From positions 218,340-282,339 of the forward strand of contig PGZJ01000005.1 of assembly GCA_002840055.1 (NCBI GenBank): 64,000 nucleotides of DNA. Reading direction: 5' to 3'. This stretch comes from Gammaproteobacteria bacterium HGW-Gammaproteobacteria-11 (GTDB lineage: Bacteria; Pseudomonadota; Gammaproteobacteria; Pseudomonadales; Pseudomonadaceae). Below, piece after piece: positions 43,110 to 52,934 of the stretch. A program made the position numbers and the translations under genes. The stretch's first letter is position 1. Each line of letters starts with the position of its first letter. The notes below the pieces were generated by a model. The model was not told the origin of the DNA. It was given only the letters and a program-made list of their open reading frames with translations, and ran no database searches.

Positions 43110-44078
43110 ATGCACAGACGCCGTTTTCTCAGCCTGCTGGGTCTTTCCACACTGTTGGCGGCTGTGCCGCTGACCGTCAGTTGCGGCAGTGACAGCAGTC
43201 TGCGTATCGGCATCCATCACTGGATTGGTTACGGTACTTTGCATCTGGCCCGGGATTTTCGCTGGTTACCACGCCGCGCCAAGCTGGTTCAAGGCAGCAG
43301 TTCAAAGGAGTCGCTGGCGCGACTGCTGGCCGGTGATGTGGATGCCGCCTGCCTGACCCTGGATGAGGCCTTGGGTGCCCGTGCCGGCGGCCTGCCACTG
43401 ACCGTTGTGCTGGTCTTTAACGTGTCTGCCGGTGCTGACAAGTTGCTGGTTCGTCCGGACATCCGTTCCTTGCCGGCATTGGCAGGGCGGCGTCTTGGTT
43501 ATGAGGAGGGTACCCTGTCAGCCTTGATGCTTCAGGCCATCCTGGCTGAGGCTGGCCTGTCGCGCTCGGAACTGCAGCTGCTGGCGATACCGCTGGACCA
43601 GCAGCTGGACGCCTGGTCCTCTGGTCAGGTGGACGCGATGATCAGTTATGAGCCGACCGCCGGGCTGATTGAGGCCAGCGGTGCGCAGACGCTGTTTGAT
43701 AGCCGTCGTCTGCCGGAAACCATCTTTGATGTGCTGGTGGTGCGCAATGATCGCATCAACGCCAGCGCGGATACCCTGCGTGCGCTGTTGGTCAGTCACT
43801 TTCAGGGCTTGGAGCATATCCGTATGAACCGGCAGGATGCTATCTATCGTCTGGCTGGTTTACAGGGAATCCCGCCGGCCATGATCCAGCAGGCGCTGGC
43901 CGGCGTGGTTTTTCCCAGCCGCTCAGCCAACGGTAATTATCTTTCCGCCAAAGACAGCCGTTTGCGCAGCGCTGCTGAGAAGATCAGCGTTTTGATGCAG
44001 GAACAGGGGTTGCTGCCGCAGCCAGTGGTAATCGATAGCCTTTTCAGCAGCCGCTGGCTGCCCGATCCCGGTGTTTGA
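43110..44078 (+). CDS. Orphan ABC-type substrate-binding lipoprotein (NMT1/SsuA-like)
   Basis: A 322-residue periplasmic binding protein. The twin-arginine-like start MHRRRFLSLLGL is followed by a hydrophobic segment and a possible lipobox ending VSC; IGIHHWIGYG is typical of nitrate/sulfonate/taurine or thiamine-precursor binding proteins. I chose ATG 43110 because AGGTG precedes it. No permease or ATPase gene is near. Its stop lies three bases before a GGDEF-EAL gene that itself has a binding-protein domain, so it probably serves as a sensor subunit rather than for uptake. Confidence 0.85.
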   Translation: MHRRRFLSLLGLSTLLAAVPLTVSCGSDSSLRIGIHHWIGYGTLHLARDFRWLPRRAKLVQGSSSKESLARLLAGDVDAACLTLDEALGARAGGLPLTVVLVFNVSAGADKLLVRPDIRSLPALAGRRLGYEEGTLSALMLQAILAEAGLSRSELQLLAIPLDQQLDAWSSGQVDAMISYEPTAGLIEASGAQTLFDSRRLPETIFDVLVVRNDRINASADTLRALLVSHFQGLEHIRMNRQDAIYRLAGLQGIPPAMIQQALAGVVFPSRSANGNYLSAKDSRLRSAAEKISVLMQEQGLLPQPVVIDSLFSSRWLPDPGV

Positions 44079-44081
44079 ACC

Positions 44082-47000
44082 ATGCGCCGACTGCTGTGCT
44101 TGCTGTTGAGCTGCCTGGCGTTACCGGTCAATGCCGCACCGGATCTGGTGCTGGGGGTTTTTGCCAGCGGTCCGGTCGAGCGCTTGCAGGCACGGTATGA
44201 GAGGTTGGCCGTCTACTTGTCCGAGGCGCTGGGAGATGCCCAGGTGCAACTGCTGGTGCTGACCCAGGCTGAGCTGGACGAGCATATTGCCCTGAATGCG
44301 GTGGATCTGTTGCTGACCAATCCCAGTCACTACAGCATTATCCGCCATCACAATGCGCTGACAGGTGCTCTGGCAACCCAGGTGGTGCAGTACCAAGGCG
44401 AGTCTACCCAAGCCATGGGCGGTGTGATTCTGGTCCCCGCTGACTCCATCATTGAAAGCCTCTCGGATCTATCCGGCAAACGCATTGCGATTCCGGGCGA
44501 GCATTTCCTCGCGGGTTACCAGGCGCCTGTATACGAGTTGATGCAAGCTGGTGTGGCCCTGCCACAGAAAGCGCAGTTAATGGTTGCCGGACACCATGTT
44601 GGTGTTATTGATGCGCTGTTGGCGGGTGAGGCTGAGGTGGGCTTTGTGCGCACCGGTGTGCTGGAGTCGTTCATCGATCAGGGCCTTATCCCGCCGAACC
44701 GTTTGCGGGTGATCAACCAACAGCGTTTGCCGGGCTATCCCTTTGCCGTGTCTACCCGTTTGTATCCGGAGTGGCCGTTTTTTGCCCTGCCGCACGTTGA
44801 TCAGCAGCTGATCCGCAAGATAGTGGCGGCTTTGCTGGCGCTTGAGCCGGACCATCCGGCGGCCGTTCAGGCCGGTATTGCCGGCTTTGTACCGCCCAGT
44901 GATTATCTGGCCGTCGAGCGACTGGCGCGCACCCTGCGGGTGCCCCCCTTTGATGCCTTGCCGGAATTTACCCTGCTCGATGCCTGGCACAAGTACCGCA
45001 ACTGGCTATCGGCGCTGGCGTTGCTGTTGCTGCTCTTTGCCCTGGCGATGCTCGGCCTGGTCATGCAGAACCGCCGGGTGCGTAACAGTCAGCAGGACCT
45101 GCGTCTGCAGCGCAAGCGTTTGCAGGAGGTGATTCGCGGTACCGATATCGGTACCTGGGAATGGGATATGCGTACCGACCGGCTGGTGATCAATCCGCGC
45201 TGGGCGAGCATGCTCGGACGTGATCCCCTGGCGCTTGATCCGCTGGCGATGCAGGGCTGGGTAGCACTGGTGCATCCCGAGGATCGGGCGCGTTTTCGCC
45301 AGGCCATGGATGACCATGTGTTAGGCGCTGCCGATGCCTTCAGTTGTGAGTACCGTTTGCGCCACGCCAGCGGCGAGTGGGTGTGGGTCAGCAGCAGCGG
45401 ACGGATTGCCGAGCGCGACAGTCTGGACCAGCCCCTGCGTATGTCCGGAACCCAACAGGATGTCAGTGCCCGATATCTCGCCGAGCGGCAGCTGAAGTTG
45501 GCGGCCAGTGCTTTTACCCATGCCAGTGAAGGCATCATGATCACCGACAGCGAGGGCCTGGTGATCGATGTCAATGAAGCCTTCAGTCGCATTACCGGCT
45601 TCAGTCGGGCCGAGGCACTCGGACAACTGCCCTTGTTCCTGCGCTCGGATCAGGATGATGAACCTGTGCATCAGGAATTGATGCGCGCGTTGCGCGAGAC
45701 CGGGGAGTGGCAGGGCGAGGTCTGGAATCGGCGCAAGGACGGCGAACGCTTCGCCGAAAAGGTCAATATCAGCAGTGTTTATGACGAGCGTGGTCAGCGC
45801 TTGCACTATATCGCGCTGTTTTCCGACATCACCGCCAGCAAGCTGCATCAGCAGGAGCTGGAAAGCATTGCCCACTATGACCGTCTGACCGGTTTGCCGA
45901 ACCGTGAACTGCTGGTTGATCGCATGCAGCTGGCGATGCAGCTGGCGCGTCAGCAGGGTCGGCTGCTGGCTGTGGCTTGTCTGGACCTGGATGGCTTCAA
46001 GTTGATCAATGACCGTCACGGTCACGAGGTGGGTGACCATCTGCTGGTCGAGCTGGCTGCGCGCATGCGCCAGATCATGCGTCCGGAAGATACCCTGGCA
46101 CGCCTCGGAGGCGATGAGTTCATCCTGGTGCTGACCGGCCTGGATCAGGTATCCGATTGCCTGCCGATACTGGATGACCTGCTCACTCTGGTGGCTCGCC
46201 CGGTGATCATGGATATACTCATGCCGGCGCTGACCGCCAGTGTCGGCGTCAGCCTGTTCAGCCCTGGCGACGACATGGATGCCGACCAACTGCTGCGTTA
46301 TGCCGATCAGGCCATGATCAATGCCAAACAGGGTGGCCGTAACCGCTACGAGCTGTTTGATCACGTACAGGAACATGCCCTGCAGGAACGCCAACGCGCC
46401 CTGCAGGATATCCGTCAGGCCTTGACCGAGGAGCAGTTCTGTCTGTTCTATCAGCCCAAGGTGAACATGCGCACCGGTGGTCTGGTGGGCGTCGAGGCCT
46501 TGATCCGCTGGCAGCACCCTGAGCTGGGCATGCGCAGCCCGGCCGAGTTTCTGCCGGTGATCGAGGGCCAGCGCTTGGGTCTGGAACTCGGTGAATGGGT
46601 AATGCACACGGCACTGAGCCAGTTTCATGCCTGGCGTGCGGCCGGAGTGCATGTGCCGGTGAGTGTGAATGTTGCGGCAGATCAACTGCTGCAGGCTGAT
46701 TTCATCGAACGGCTGGATAGCCTGTTGAACAATTTTCCGGCCCTGCCTGCCGGTGCCCTGGAGCTGGAAATCCTCGAATCCAGTGCGCTTGACGATATGC
46801 AGCACGTTGGCCAGGTGATTGATGCCTGCCATGCGCGCGGCATCATGTTGTCGCTGGATGACTTTGGTACCGGGTACTCGTCCCTGACCTATCTGCGTCG
46901 CCTGCCCGTGGATGTACTGAAGATTGACCAGAGTTTTGTCCGGGACATGCTTGATGACCCCGATGATCTGGCGATTGTAGCCAGCATCATGGGTCTGGCC

Positions 47001-47564
47001 CGCTCTTTCAGTCGCCCGGTGATTGCCGAAGGGGTTGAGACCGTCGAACATGGAGAATTACTGCTGTTACTGGGCTGTGAGCAGGCGCAGGGCTATGGCA
47101 TTGCGCGACCGATGCCGGCGGATCAGGTGGCAGCCTGGATTGCCGGTTGGCAGCCGGCCAGCCAATGGCGCACCTTTTTCCCCAGGTTGCTGGATGCCCG
47201 TGCGCAGTCGCTGCTGTTTGCCGAGGTGGAGCTGCGCGGCTGGCTGAAAAGTGTCGAGCAATTCGTGTCCGGCAAGAGCCCGCTTCGCCCGCAGCTGGAT
47301 GCGGGCGCCAGTCGCTTTGGCTCCTGGTATCTGGCCTATGCCGAGAAGTACTTCAGACAGCATCCGGCCCTGAAACCGATGAAAGCCCTGCATGCCGACA
47401 TTTACCAGCAGGCGTCCACCTTGGTGGCGCTGGCAGATGCGGGCCAATGGCCAGGTGCCGAGGCCGGGATGGCGGGGGTCAGTGCCCTGAGTGATACCCT
47501 GCTGCTGCGTCTGCGCGAGTTGCTTGAGGATGTCGCCACGGGGGTACGTGAGGCCCAGGCCTGA
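44082..47564 (+). CDS. PhnD-like / PAS-PAS-GGDEF-EAL cyclic-di-GMP protein
   Basis: A 1160-residue membrane protein. A signal peptide leads to a periplasmic PhnD-like phosphonate/phosphite-binding domain (about 20-285). A transmembrane helix (about 305-325) and two PAS domains (about 345-460, 470-590) follow. The GGDEF domain is intact at 676-680 with an upstream RPED inhibitory motif. The EAL domain is intact (E805-A806-L807, DDFGTGYSSLTYL). A helical C-terminal tail of about 130 residues (FGSWYLAYAEKYF, MKALHADIY) looks like a degenerate CZB domain. It should both make and break c-di-GMP in response to the periplasmic ligand. Confidence 0.9.
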   Translation: MRRLLCLLLSCLALPVNAAPDLVLGVFASGPVERLQARYERLAVYLSEALGDAQVQLLVLTQAELDEHIALNAVDLLLTNPSHYSIIRHHNALTGALATQVVQYQGESTQAMGGVILVPADSIIESLSDLSGKRIAIPGEHFLAGYQAPVYELMQAGVALPQKAQLMVAGHHVGVIDALLAGEAEVGFVRTGVLESFIDQGLIPPNRLRVINQQRLPGYPFAVSTRLYPEWPFFALPHVDQQLIRKIVAALLALEPDHPAAVQAGIAGFVPPSDYLAVERLARTLRVPPFDALPEFTLLDAWHKYRNWLSALALLLLLFALAMLGLVMQNRRVRNSQQDLRLQRKRLQEVIRGTDIGTWEWDMRTDRLVINPRWASMLGRDPLALDPLAMQGWVALVHPEDRARFRQAMDDHVLGAADAFSCEYRLRHASGEWVWVSSSGRIAERDSLDQPLRMSGTQQDVSARYLAERQLKLAASAFTHASEGIMITDSEGLVIDVNEAFSRITGFSRAEALGQLPLFLRSDQDDEPVHQELMRALRETGEWQGEVWNRRKDGERFAEKVNISSVYDERGQRLHYIALFSDITASKLHQQELESIAHYDRLTGLPNRELLVDRMQLAMQLARQQGRLLAVACLDLDGFKLINDRHGHEVGDHLLVELAARMRQIMRPEDTLARLGGDEFILVLTGLDQVSDCLPILDDLLTLVARPVIMDILMPALTASVGVSLFSPGDDMDADQLLRYADQAMINAKQGGRNRYELFDHVQEHALQERQRALQDIRQALTEEQFCLFYQPKVNMRTGGLVGVEALIRWQHPELGMRSPAEFLPVIEGQRLGLELGEWVMHTALSQFHAWRAAGVHVPVSVNVAADQLLQADFIERLDSLLNNFPALPAGALELEILESSALDDMQHVGQVIDACHARGIMLSLDDFGTGYSSLTYLRRLPVDVLKIDQSFVRDMLDDPDDLAIVASIMGLARSFSRPVIAEGVETVEHGELLLLLGCEQAQGYGIARPMPADQVAAWIAGWQPASQWRTFFPRLLDARAQSLLFAEVELRGWLKSVEQFVSGKSPLRPQLDAGASRFGSWYLAYAEKYFRQHPALKPMKALHADIYQQASTLVALADAGQWPGAEAGMAGVSALSDTLLLRLRELLEDVATGVREAQA

Positions 47565-47568
47565 GGGC

Positions 47569-48468
47569 TTAAAAGATCACCTCGCGGGTTTGTCGGGCCA
47601 CGTAATAGGCTTTCAATTGCGCCTCGAAGGCGCGCAGGGTTTCTTCCGGCATCCATTCCCGGTACAGCTCGAGCATGGCGTCGGGGTCGCTGGCCATAAT
47701 ACGTATCGCGGCGTCCATACGTTGTGCCATGTCCAGCCCCCAGGCGTTGCGCGTGCAGTAGATGCCCGACTCGATCAAGCGCCGATCCTCGTCAATCGGC
47801 ACGGACAGCAGGTTGTTGTCCTCGCCCATCTGCTTGCCCACGGCGCGGGTTATGCTGGCCAGTTCAAAGGTGAAGTCAATGCGTCCGTGGCTGACCATCA
47901 ACAGCAGATTTTCGCCGCTCTGGGCGCCGCTGACGCGGGAGCCGCGGTCGCGTTGCTCGAGCAGGGGGTACCAGTCGCGAACCGGCCCTGGATAGGTGCG
48001 AAATTGCGAGACGCCGCCGCGCAGCGTGGTGTCATTCAGTAGCCTGCTCAGGGATACACGGCCCTCCACCAGCGGGTAAGCGGCAAGCTGATCCCGGCGT
48101 ATGACCATCTGGATCGGTGTACTGCCAAGAAAGGGGATGAAATAGCCGTTCAGATCGGTGTCGGCGCGGCGAAACAAGGGCGCCGAGCAAATATTGTGGC
48201 CCTGCTCAAGGCGGTATTGTTGGCGTGGCCGGTTGGCCAAATGATAGACCGGCTGCACCTCGGGCAAGTGAGACATCAGCCTTTCGATGGCAAAGAAAGT
48301 CAGTCCACTGACCGGTTTTTCACCGTCCAGAATGACGTTGCCGGGTATCGGCCAGAGCGTCCATTCCAGCGTATTGTCCTGTGCCGGAAGATGACTTGAG
48401 AAGAGTGACAGGCCTGCCAGCAGGCCAAGGGCCAGGCTCGGGAGGGAAGGCTTGGTCGGGTGTAACAT
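47569..48468 (-). CDS. Periplasmic amino-acid-binding-like protein (SBP_bac_3 type)
   Basis: A 299-residue secreted protein with a signal peptide (cleavage near LPAQDN, about residue 30) and an SBP_bac_3-like fold (GVSQFRTYPGPVRDWYP and GRIDFTFELASITRAV). No transporter genes are adjacent. It converges with the GGDEF-EAL gene. It is likely a solitary binding protein of the TIGR02285 kind, whose function is unknown. Confidence 0.8.
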   Translation of the reverse strand: MLHPTKPSLPSLALGLLAGLSLFSSHLPAQDNTLEWTLWPIPGNVILDGEKPVSGLTFFAIERLMSHLPEVQPVYHLANRPRQQYRLEQGHNICSAPLFRRADTDLNGYFIPFLGSTPIQMVIRRDQLAAYPLVEGRVSLSRLLNDTTLRGGVSQFRTYPGPVRDWYPLLEQRDRGSRVSGAQSGENLLLMVSHGRIDFTFELASITRAVGKQMGEDNNLLSVPIDEDRRLIESGIYCTRNAWGLDMAQRMDAAIRIMASDPDAMLELYREWMPEETLRAFEAQLKAYYVARQTREVIF

Positions 48469-48638
48469 GGGGTACTCCCGTTTTTATGGTTATGTTTTGA
48501 TACTAGGCTATCAGCGCACATTTGGCTCTGTTTTGAGACAATTCGACCCTTACCGAAAGATCAGCTTCGGCTCATGGCAGAACCTTTGAGCGCCTCTGCA
48601 GTCGAAGTTTCAGGCTTCATTTACCCCGGAATATCGCC

Positions 48639-49226
48639 ATGTTGATTCACACCGCATTTCATGTTGGTCGACCTGTTGCGCTGCTATTGGCTGTGCTGGC
48701 ACTGCTTGGCTGCCAGACAGCCGCGGTTGTACGCGACTATGATCTGAACCGTGACTTTACCCAATACCGTGATTGGCGCTGGGCTGATCCGGCTGTCAGT
48801 TATGCCCCTGCGGGTGATCCGCGTATTGAAAGCGATCTGACTACCCAGCGCGTGCGTGATGCGGTCAGTGGCCAGTTGGATGTGCGCGGTCTGCGCCCGG
48901 CTGTGAACCCCGCCGAGGCCGACTTGCAGGTCAAGGTGTATGTCATCAGCGAGCTGCGCAAGGATAATGTCACCACCAGTTACGGCGGCTTCTTCGGTGG
49001 TTATTGGGGCGGTGGCTGGGGCGGCGGGCCTGGCTTCAGCGAAACCCGTTCGGTGGATTATCAGGTACTGACCCTGCAGATTGACCTGCTCGATGGTCGC
49101 GACGGACAACTGGTCTGGCGGGGCAGTGACGAGCAGCAACTGCGTTCTACCCCGTTGACGCCGGTGCAACGCAGCGAGCTGATTCAGACCCTGGCAACCC
49201 GCATTCTGGGCGGTTTCCCGCCCTAG
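48639..49226 (+). CDS. DUF4136-domain lipoprotein
   Basis: A 195-residue lipoprotein with lipobox LALLGC (cysteine about residue 26). The DUF4136 core starts YDLNRDFTQYRDWRW, and a glycine-rich stretch GGYWGGGWGGGPGF lies in the middle. Such proteins are envelope components of unknown role. The gene stands alone and converges on the HerA-like gene with an 8-bp gap. Confidence 0.9.
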   Translation: MLIHTAFHVGRPVALLLAVLALLGCQTAAVVRDYDLNRDFTQYRDWRWADPAVSYAPAGDPRIESDLTTQRVRDAVSGQLDVRGLRPAVNPAEADLQVKVYVISELRKDNVTTSYGGFFGGYWGGGWGGGPGFSETRSVDYQVLTLQIDLLDGRDGQLVWRGSDEQQLRSTPLTPVQRSELIQTLATRILGGFPP

Positions 49227-49233
49227 TCCGGTC

Positions 49234-50724
49234 CTAGCGACCGCGCAACGAACCCAGCAGGCCGCGCATGATCTGCCGCCCCAACTGAGTGCCTATGGTG
49301 CGCATGGCGCTGCGACCAACCTGTGTGGCGATATCGCCCAGTACCGATTTTTCTGCCGCTGGCCGGCGTGGTTGCCGTGCTTCAGACTGAGGGCGGGTGA
49401 CAACGGTTTCCTCGGACAGGGCGCGGGCCGCCTGCTGCTGCAGGATTTCATAGGCTGACTCGCGATCCAGCTGCCGATCAAACACCCCGGCCAGTACCGA
49501 GCGCTGCAACAGGGTGCTGCGTTCCTGGTCGCTGATTGGCCCCATCTGACTGGCCGGTGGCCGGATCAGCACGCGCTGCACGGGCGTGGGCACGCCCTTG
49601 CTGTCGAGCACCGATACCAGCGCTTCGCCCACGCCGAGTTCGGTAATGGCACTTTCGGTATCCAGCCCCGGATTGCTGCGAAAGGTCTGGGCCGCGGTGC
49701 GCACGGCTTTTTGATCCCTGGGGGTAAAGGCCCGCAATGCGTGTTGCACGCGATTGCCCAATTGCCCAAGAATGGCTTCGGGCACATCCAGCGGGCTCTG
49801 GGTAATGAAATACACCCCGACGCCCTTGGAACGGATCAGCCGGACCACCTGCTCGATACGATCAACCAGACTCTTCGGCGTATCCTTGAACAGCAGGTGG
49901 GCTTCGTCAAAGAACAGCACAAAACGCGGCTTATCGGCATCACCGACCTCCGGCAATTGCTCGAACAGTTCTGACAGCAGCCAGAGCAGAATGCTGGAGT
50001 AGGCCAATGGACTGTCGCGATACAGGCGTGAGGCATGCAGGATATTCACCACGCCTTGCCCCTGCTGGTTGGTCTGCATGAAATCGTCGAGGGTCACCGC
50101 CGGTTCGCCGAACAGCTGATCGCCGCCGAGACTGTCGAGATTCAACAGTGCACGCTGAATGGCACCGATACTGGCCGGGGACACATTGCCGTACTTGGGG
50201 CCTATCTCGCTGCGGTTGTCGTTGACATAGGTGAGCATGGCGCGCAGATCCTTGAGATCGAGCAGCAGCCAGCCATTCTCGTCGGCGACCTTGAACAGCA
50301 CCTGCAGAACGCCGCTCTGGGTCTCGTTCAGATTCAGCAGGCGCGCCAGCATGATCGGGCCAAAATCAGCCATGGTCAGGCGCAGGGGGTGCCCGTGCTC
50401 GCCGTAGACATCCCAGAATACCGTCGGTGCACCGTTCAGCTGCAGGTCATCAAGACCCACCAGGGTGGCCCGCTGCTGCAGCCGCTCGCTCATGACGCCG
50501 GGTTTGGCGATCCCGGAAAAGTCGCCCTTGATATCCGGCACCAGCACCGGCACACCCATATCCGAAAAAGCCTGGGCCATGACCTGCAGGGTGATGGTCT
50601 TGCCGGTGCCGGTTGCGCCGGCTACCAGTCCGTGACGGTTGGCCATGCGCGGCTCTATGGCTACGCGCAGCGCGCTATTGGCACCAAGCAACAAGGGCGA
50701 CGGGTTGGTATCGGTCACGGGCAT
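49234..50724 (-). CDS. HerA-like DUF853 ATPase (YjgR family)
   Basis: A 496-residue soluble ATPase. Walker A is GATGTGKT (about residues 36-43), Walker B is FVLFFDEAHLLF (about 245), and an arginine-finger region lies in the C-terminal half, as in the HerA/FtsK-related DUF853 family (YjgR). The molecular role is not settled. No nuclease partner (NurA-like) is next to it. Monocistronic by spacing. Confidence 0.92.
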   Translation of the reverse strand: MPVTDTNPSPLLLGANSALRVAIEPRMANRHGLVAGATGTGKTITLQVMAQAFSDMGVPVLVPDIKGDFSGIAKPGVMSERLQQRATLVGLDDLQLNGAPTVFWDVYGEHGHPLRLTMADFGPIMLARLLNLNETQSGVLQVLFKVADENGWLLLDLKDLRAMLTYVNDNRSEIGPKYGNVSPASIGAIQRALLNLDSLGGDQLFGEPAVTLDDFMQTNQQGQGVVNILHASRLYRDSPLAYSSILLWLLSELFEQLPEVGDADKPRFVLFFDEAHLLFKDTPKSLVDRIEQVVRLIRSKGVGVYFITQSPLDVPEAILGQLGNRVQHALRAFTPRDQKAVRTAAQTFRSNPGLDTESAITELGVGEALVSVLDSKGVPTPVQRVLIRPPASQMGPISDQERSTLLQRSVLAGVFDRQLDRESAYEILQQQAARALSEETVVTRPQSEARQPRRPAAEKSVLGDIATQVGRSAMRTIGTQLGRQIMRGLLGSLRGR

Positions 50725-50811
50725 GCTCCACAGGGGATGATCAGCCGAGTGTAAACAGCTTGGTACTTACAGGTGAAGTGTATTTTGCTCGGAAGCCAGA
50801 GGCGGCCAACC

Positions 50812-51360
50812 TTAGAAGTTGGCCGGGGTGGTCGCGCTGATCAGGACGCAGGGCTCGTCGAAGGGATTGCGGAAACGGTGTGGCTGGCTGCTGTCAAAGT
50901 AGTAGCCGTCACCACTTTCAAGCACAAAAATTTCCTCGCTGACGGTGACTTCAAGACGTCCGCTGACCACGATGCCGGCCTCTTCGCCTTCGTGATTGAG
51001 CATGTCCGGGCCGGTATCCGAGCCAGGCGGATAGGTCTCATTGAGAAAGGAGAAGGCGCGATTGGGGTGGCCCTTGCCGACCAGCTTCATGGTCACTTCG
51101 CCGGTGCCAATGTCGAGCAGTTCGTCGCCGCGGTAAATGACCTTGCGCTGGGCATCCTGCTCTACTTCGAGGGAAAAGAAATCCACCAGTGACATGGGAA
51201 TGCCGGAAAGCACCTTCTTCAGGGAGCTGACCGAGGGGCTGACACTGTTTTTCTCGATCATGGAAATGGTGCTGTTGGTCACACCAGCGCGCTTGGCCAG
51301 CTCACGTTGGGACAGGCCCTTTATTTTTCGAATGGTCTTGAGGCGGGCACCGACATCCAA
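50812..51360 (-). CDS. XRE-cupin regulator (PuuR-like)
   Basis: A 182-residue regulator with an N-terminal HTH_3 domain (LSQRELAKRAGVTNSTISMIE) and a C-terminal cupin (about 105-180, HEGEEAGIVVSGRLEV). The group includes PuuR, which represses putrescine use. In Pseudomonas a PuuR-like gene follows dadX, as here. It probably controls polyamine or D-amino-acid catabolic genes nearby. Cytoplasmic. Confidence 0.9.
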   Translation of the reverse strand: MDVGARLKTIRKIKGLSQRELAKRAGVTNSTISMIEKNSVSPSVSSLKKVLSGIPMSLVDFFSLEVEQDAQRKVIYRGDELLDIGTGEVTMKLVGKGHPNRAFSFLNETYPPGSDTGPDMLNHEGEEAGIVVSGRLEVTVSEEIFVLESGDGYYFDSSQPHRFRNPFDEPCVLISATTPANF

Positions 51361-51451
51361 GTTGTAATCCTCCGGGAAGCAACAATCACAGTATAAGTGT
51401 GGCGGATGATTGCACGGCCGTTCAGAATTTTCAACACGCTGTCCCGCCGCG

Positions 51452-52522
51452 TCAGCCCTGGTAGCGCCGGGGTACGCGGTTCAGGTTGCAGAACAGCTGG
51501 TAGGCGATGGTGTCGGCGTGGGCGGCGACCTCACTGGCCAGCAGTTGCTTGCCCCAGAGTTCGACCTTGCTGCCCAGGCCGCTGCCCGGCAGGTCAGTCA
51601 GATCAACGGTCAGCATATCCATGGAGACGCGGCCAATCAGTCGGCTACGCTGGCCATCAATGATTACCGGCGTGCCGTCCCGGGCATGCCGTGGGTAACC
51701 GTCGGCATAGCCCATGGCAACCACGCCGACCCGGGTTGGCCGCTGGGTAATAAAGCGCGAACCGTAGCCCACCGGTTCGCCAGCCGGCAGGTCGCGCACG
51801 GCAATGATCGCCGACGCCAGTTGCATGACTGGTTGCAGTTGGCTGGCCAGATCCTGCGGAAAATCGAAAGGGGTCGCGCCATACAGCATGATGCCCGGGC
51901 GTAACCAATCAGCATGGGCCTGTGGCCAGGCCAGCACGCCGGCGGAATTGCACAGACTGGTCGCGCCACCCAGACCGGCGATGGTCTGCTGAAATAGCGC
52001 CAGCTGGGTTTCAGTACGACCGCTGTCGGGTTCATCGGCGCGGGCAAAATGGCTCATGCTGGTCAGGCTGGCGACTTGAGGTGCGTCCTGCAGTTGTTGC
52101 CAGGTGGCAGCATAGTCCGCCGGATCGAAGCCAACCCGGTGCATGCCGGTATCCAGTTTCAGCCAGACGTGCAGTGGCTCGGCCAGTTTGGCCTGCAGCA
52201 GCTGCGACACCTGTTCGGCATGGTGCACCACGGTCCAGAGCCGGTGTTCGACCAGCAGTGGCAGCTCGTTCGGTTCGAACCAGCCTTCCAGCAGCAGGAT
52301 CGGCGTCTGAATACCGGCCGCGCGCAGCTCCATGGCTTCCTCGATCGAGGCCACGGCAAAGGCGTCGGCATCGGCTTCCAGGGCTTTGGCGCAGGGCAGC
52401 GCACCATGTCCGTAGGCATTGGCCTTGATCACCGCCAGGGCACGGTGGCCGGACAGCGATTTGGCCAGACGATAATTGTGCCGCAGGGCATTCAGGTCGA
52501 TCAGAGCGTGGGCTGGGCGCAT
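51452..52522 (-). CDS. dadX: Catabolic alanine racemase
   Basis: A 356-residue PLP enzyme with the active-site lysine in [13 protein letters not shown] (K about 33) and the second catalytic tyrosine in ACCMARPLS-equivalent position of the C-terminal domain ([10 protein letters not shown]). Length fits DadX/Alr. It interconverts L- and D-alanine; in the dad locus it supplies D-alanine to DadA. The start ATG at 52522 gives the conserved [17 protein letters not shown]. It follows ridA in the same direction. Confidence 0.95.
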   Translation of the reverse strand: MRPAHALIDLNALRHNYRLAKSLSGHRALAVIKANAYGHGALPCAKALEADADAFAVASIEEAMELRAAGIQTPILLLEGWFEPNELPLLVEHRLWTVVHHAEQVSQLLQAKLAEPLHVWLKLDTGMHRVGFDPADYAATWQQLQDAPQVASLTSMSHFARADEPDSGRTETQLALFQQTIAGLGGATSLCNSAGVLAWPQAHADWLRPGIMLYGATPFDFPQDLASQLQPVMQLASAIIAVRDLPAGEPVGYGSRFITQRPTRVGVVAMGYADGYPRHARDGTPVIIDGQRSRLIGRVSMDMLTVDLTDLPGSGLGSKVELWGKQLLASEVAAHADTIAYQLFCNLNRVPRRYQG

Positions 52523-52577
52523 GCAGGTGTCTATATGAAATGGGGCGGAGCACCCTGCTCCGCGAAGGCCTAGAGTA

Positions 52578-52934
52578 TCAGAGCGCGGCAATCACCGACA
52601 TCTCGACCCGTATTTCCGGCTCGCAGAGTCTGGCTTCAACGGTGGCGCGAGCAGGCGCGCTGCCGTTGGGCAGCCATTGATCCCAGACGCTGTTCATGGC
52701 GGCAAAGTCGGCGTCGATATCCCTCAGGTAGATGGTGACCGAGAGCAGCCGGGTCTTGTCGGTTCCGGCCTCGGCAAGACGTTTTTCGATTTCCGCCAGC
52801 GTGCTGCGGGTCTGTGTCGCGGCATCGGCCTGCAGATCCTCGTCAGCGGCCACCTGGCCGGCCAGATAGACGGTGTTCTGATGAATGACGATCTGGCTCA
52901 GGCGCGCATCAGTGTGCAGACGCTGGATGGGCAT
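52578..52934 (-). CDS. RidA-family enamine/imine deaminase
   Basis: A 118-residue RidA/YjgF family protein with the conserved VYLAGQVA near the N-terminus and a C-terminal [20 protein letters not shown] containing the key arginine and glutamate. It hydrolyses reactive imines such as those released by amino-acid oxidation. The start at ATG 52934 lies inside the end of dadA, so it is translated with it. This fits removal of iminopyruvate produced by DadA. Confidence 0.93.
   Translation of the reverse strand: MPIQRLHTDARLSQIVIHQNTVYLAGQVAADEDLQADAATQTRSTLAEIEKRLAEAGTDKTRLLSVTIYLRDIDADFAAMNSVWDQWLPNGSAPARATVEARLCEPEIRVEMSVIAAL

Noticed and set aside
45321-47051. A 576-codon open frame antisense to the GGDEF-EAL gene
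   Set aside because: Complete overlap with intact PAS, GGDEF and EAL domains on the plus strand. No family features or ribosome-binding site on the minus strand.
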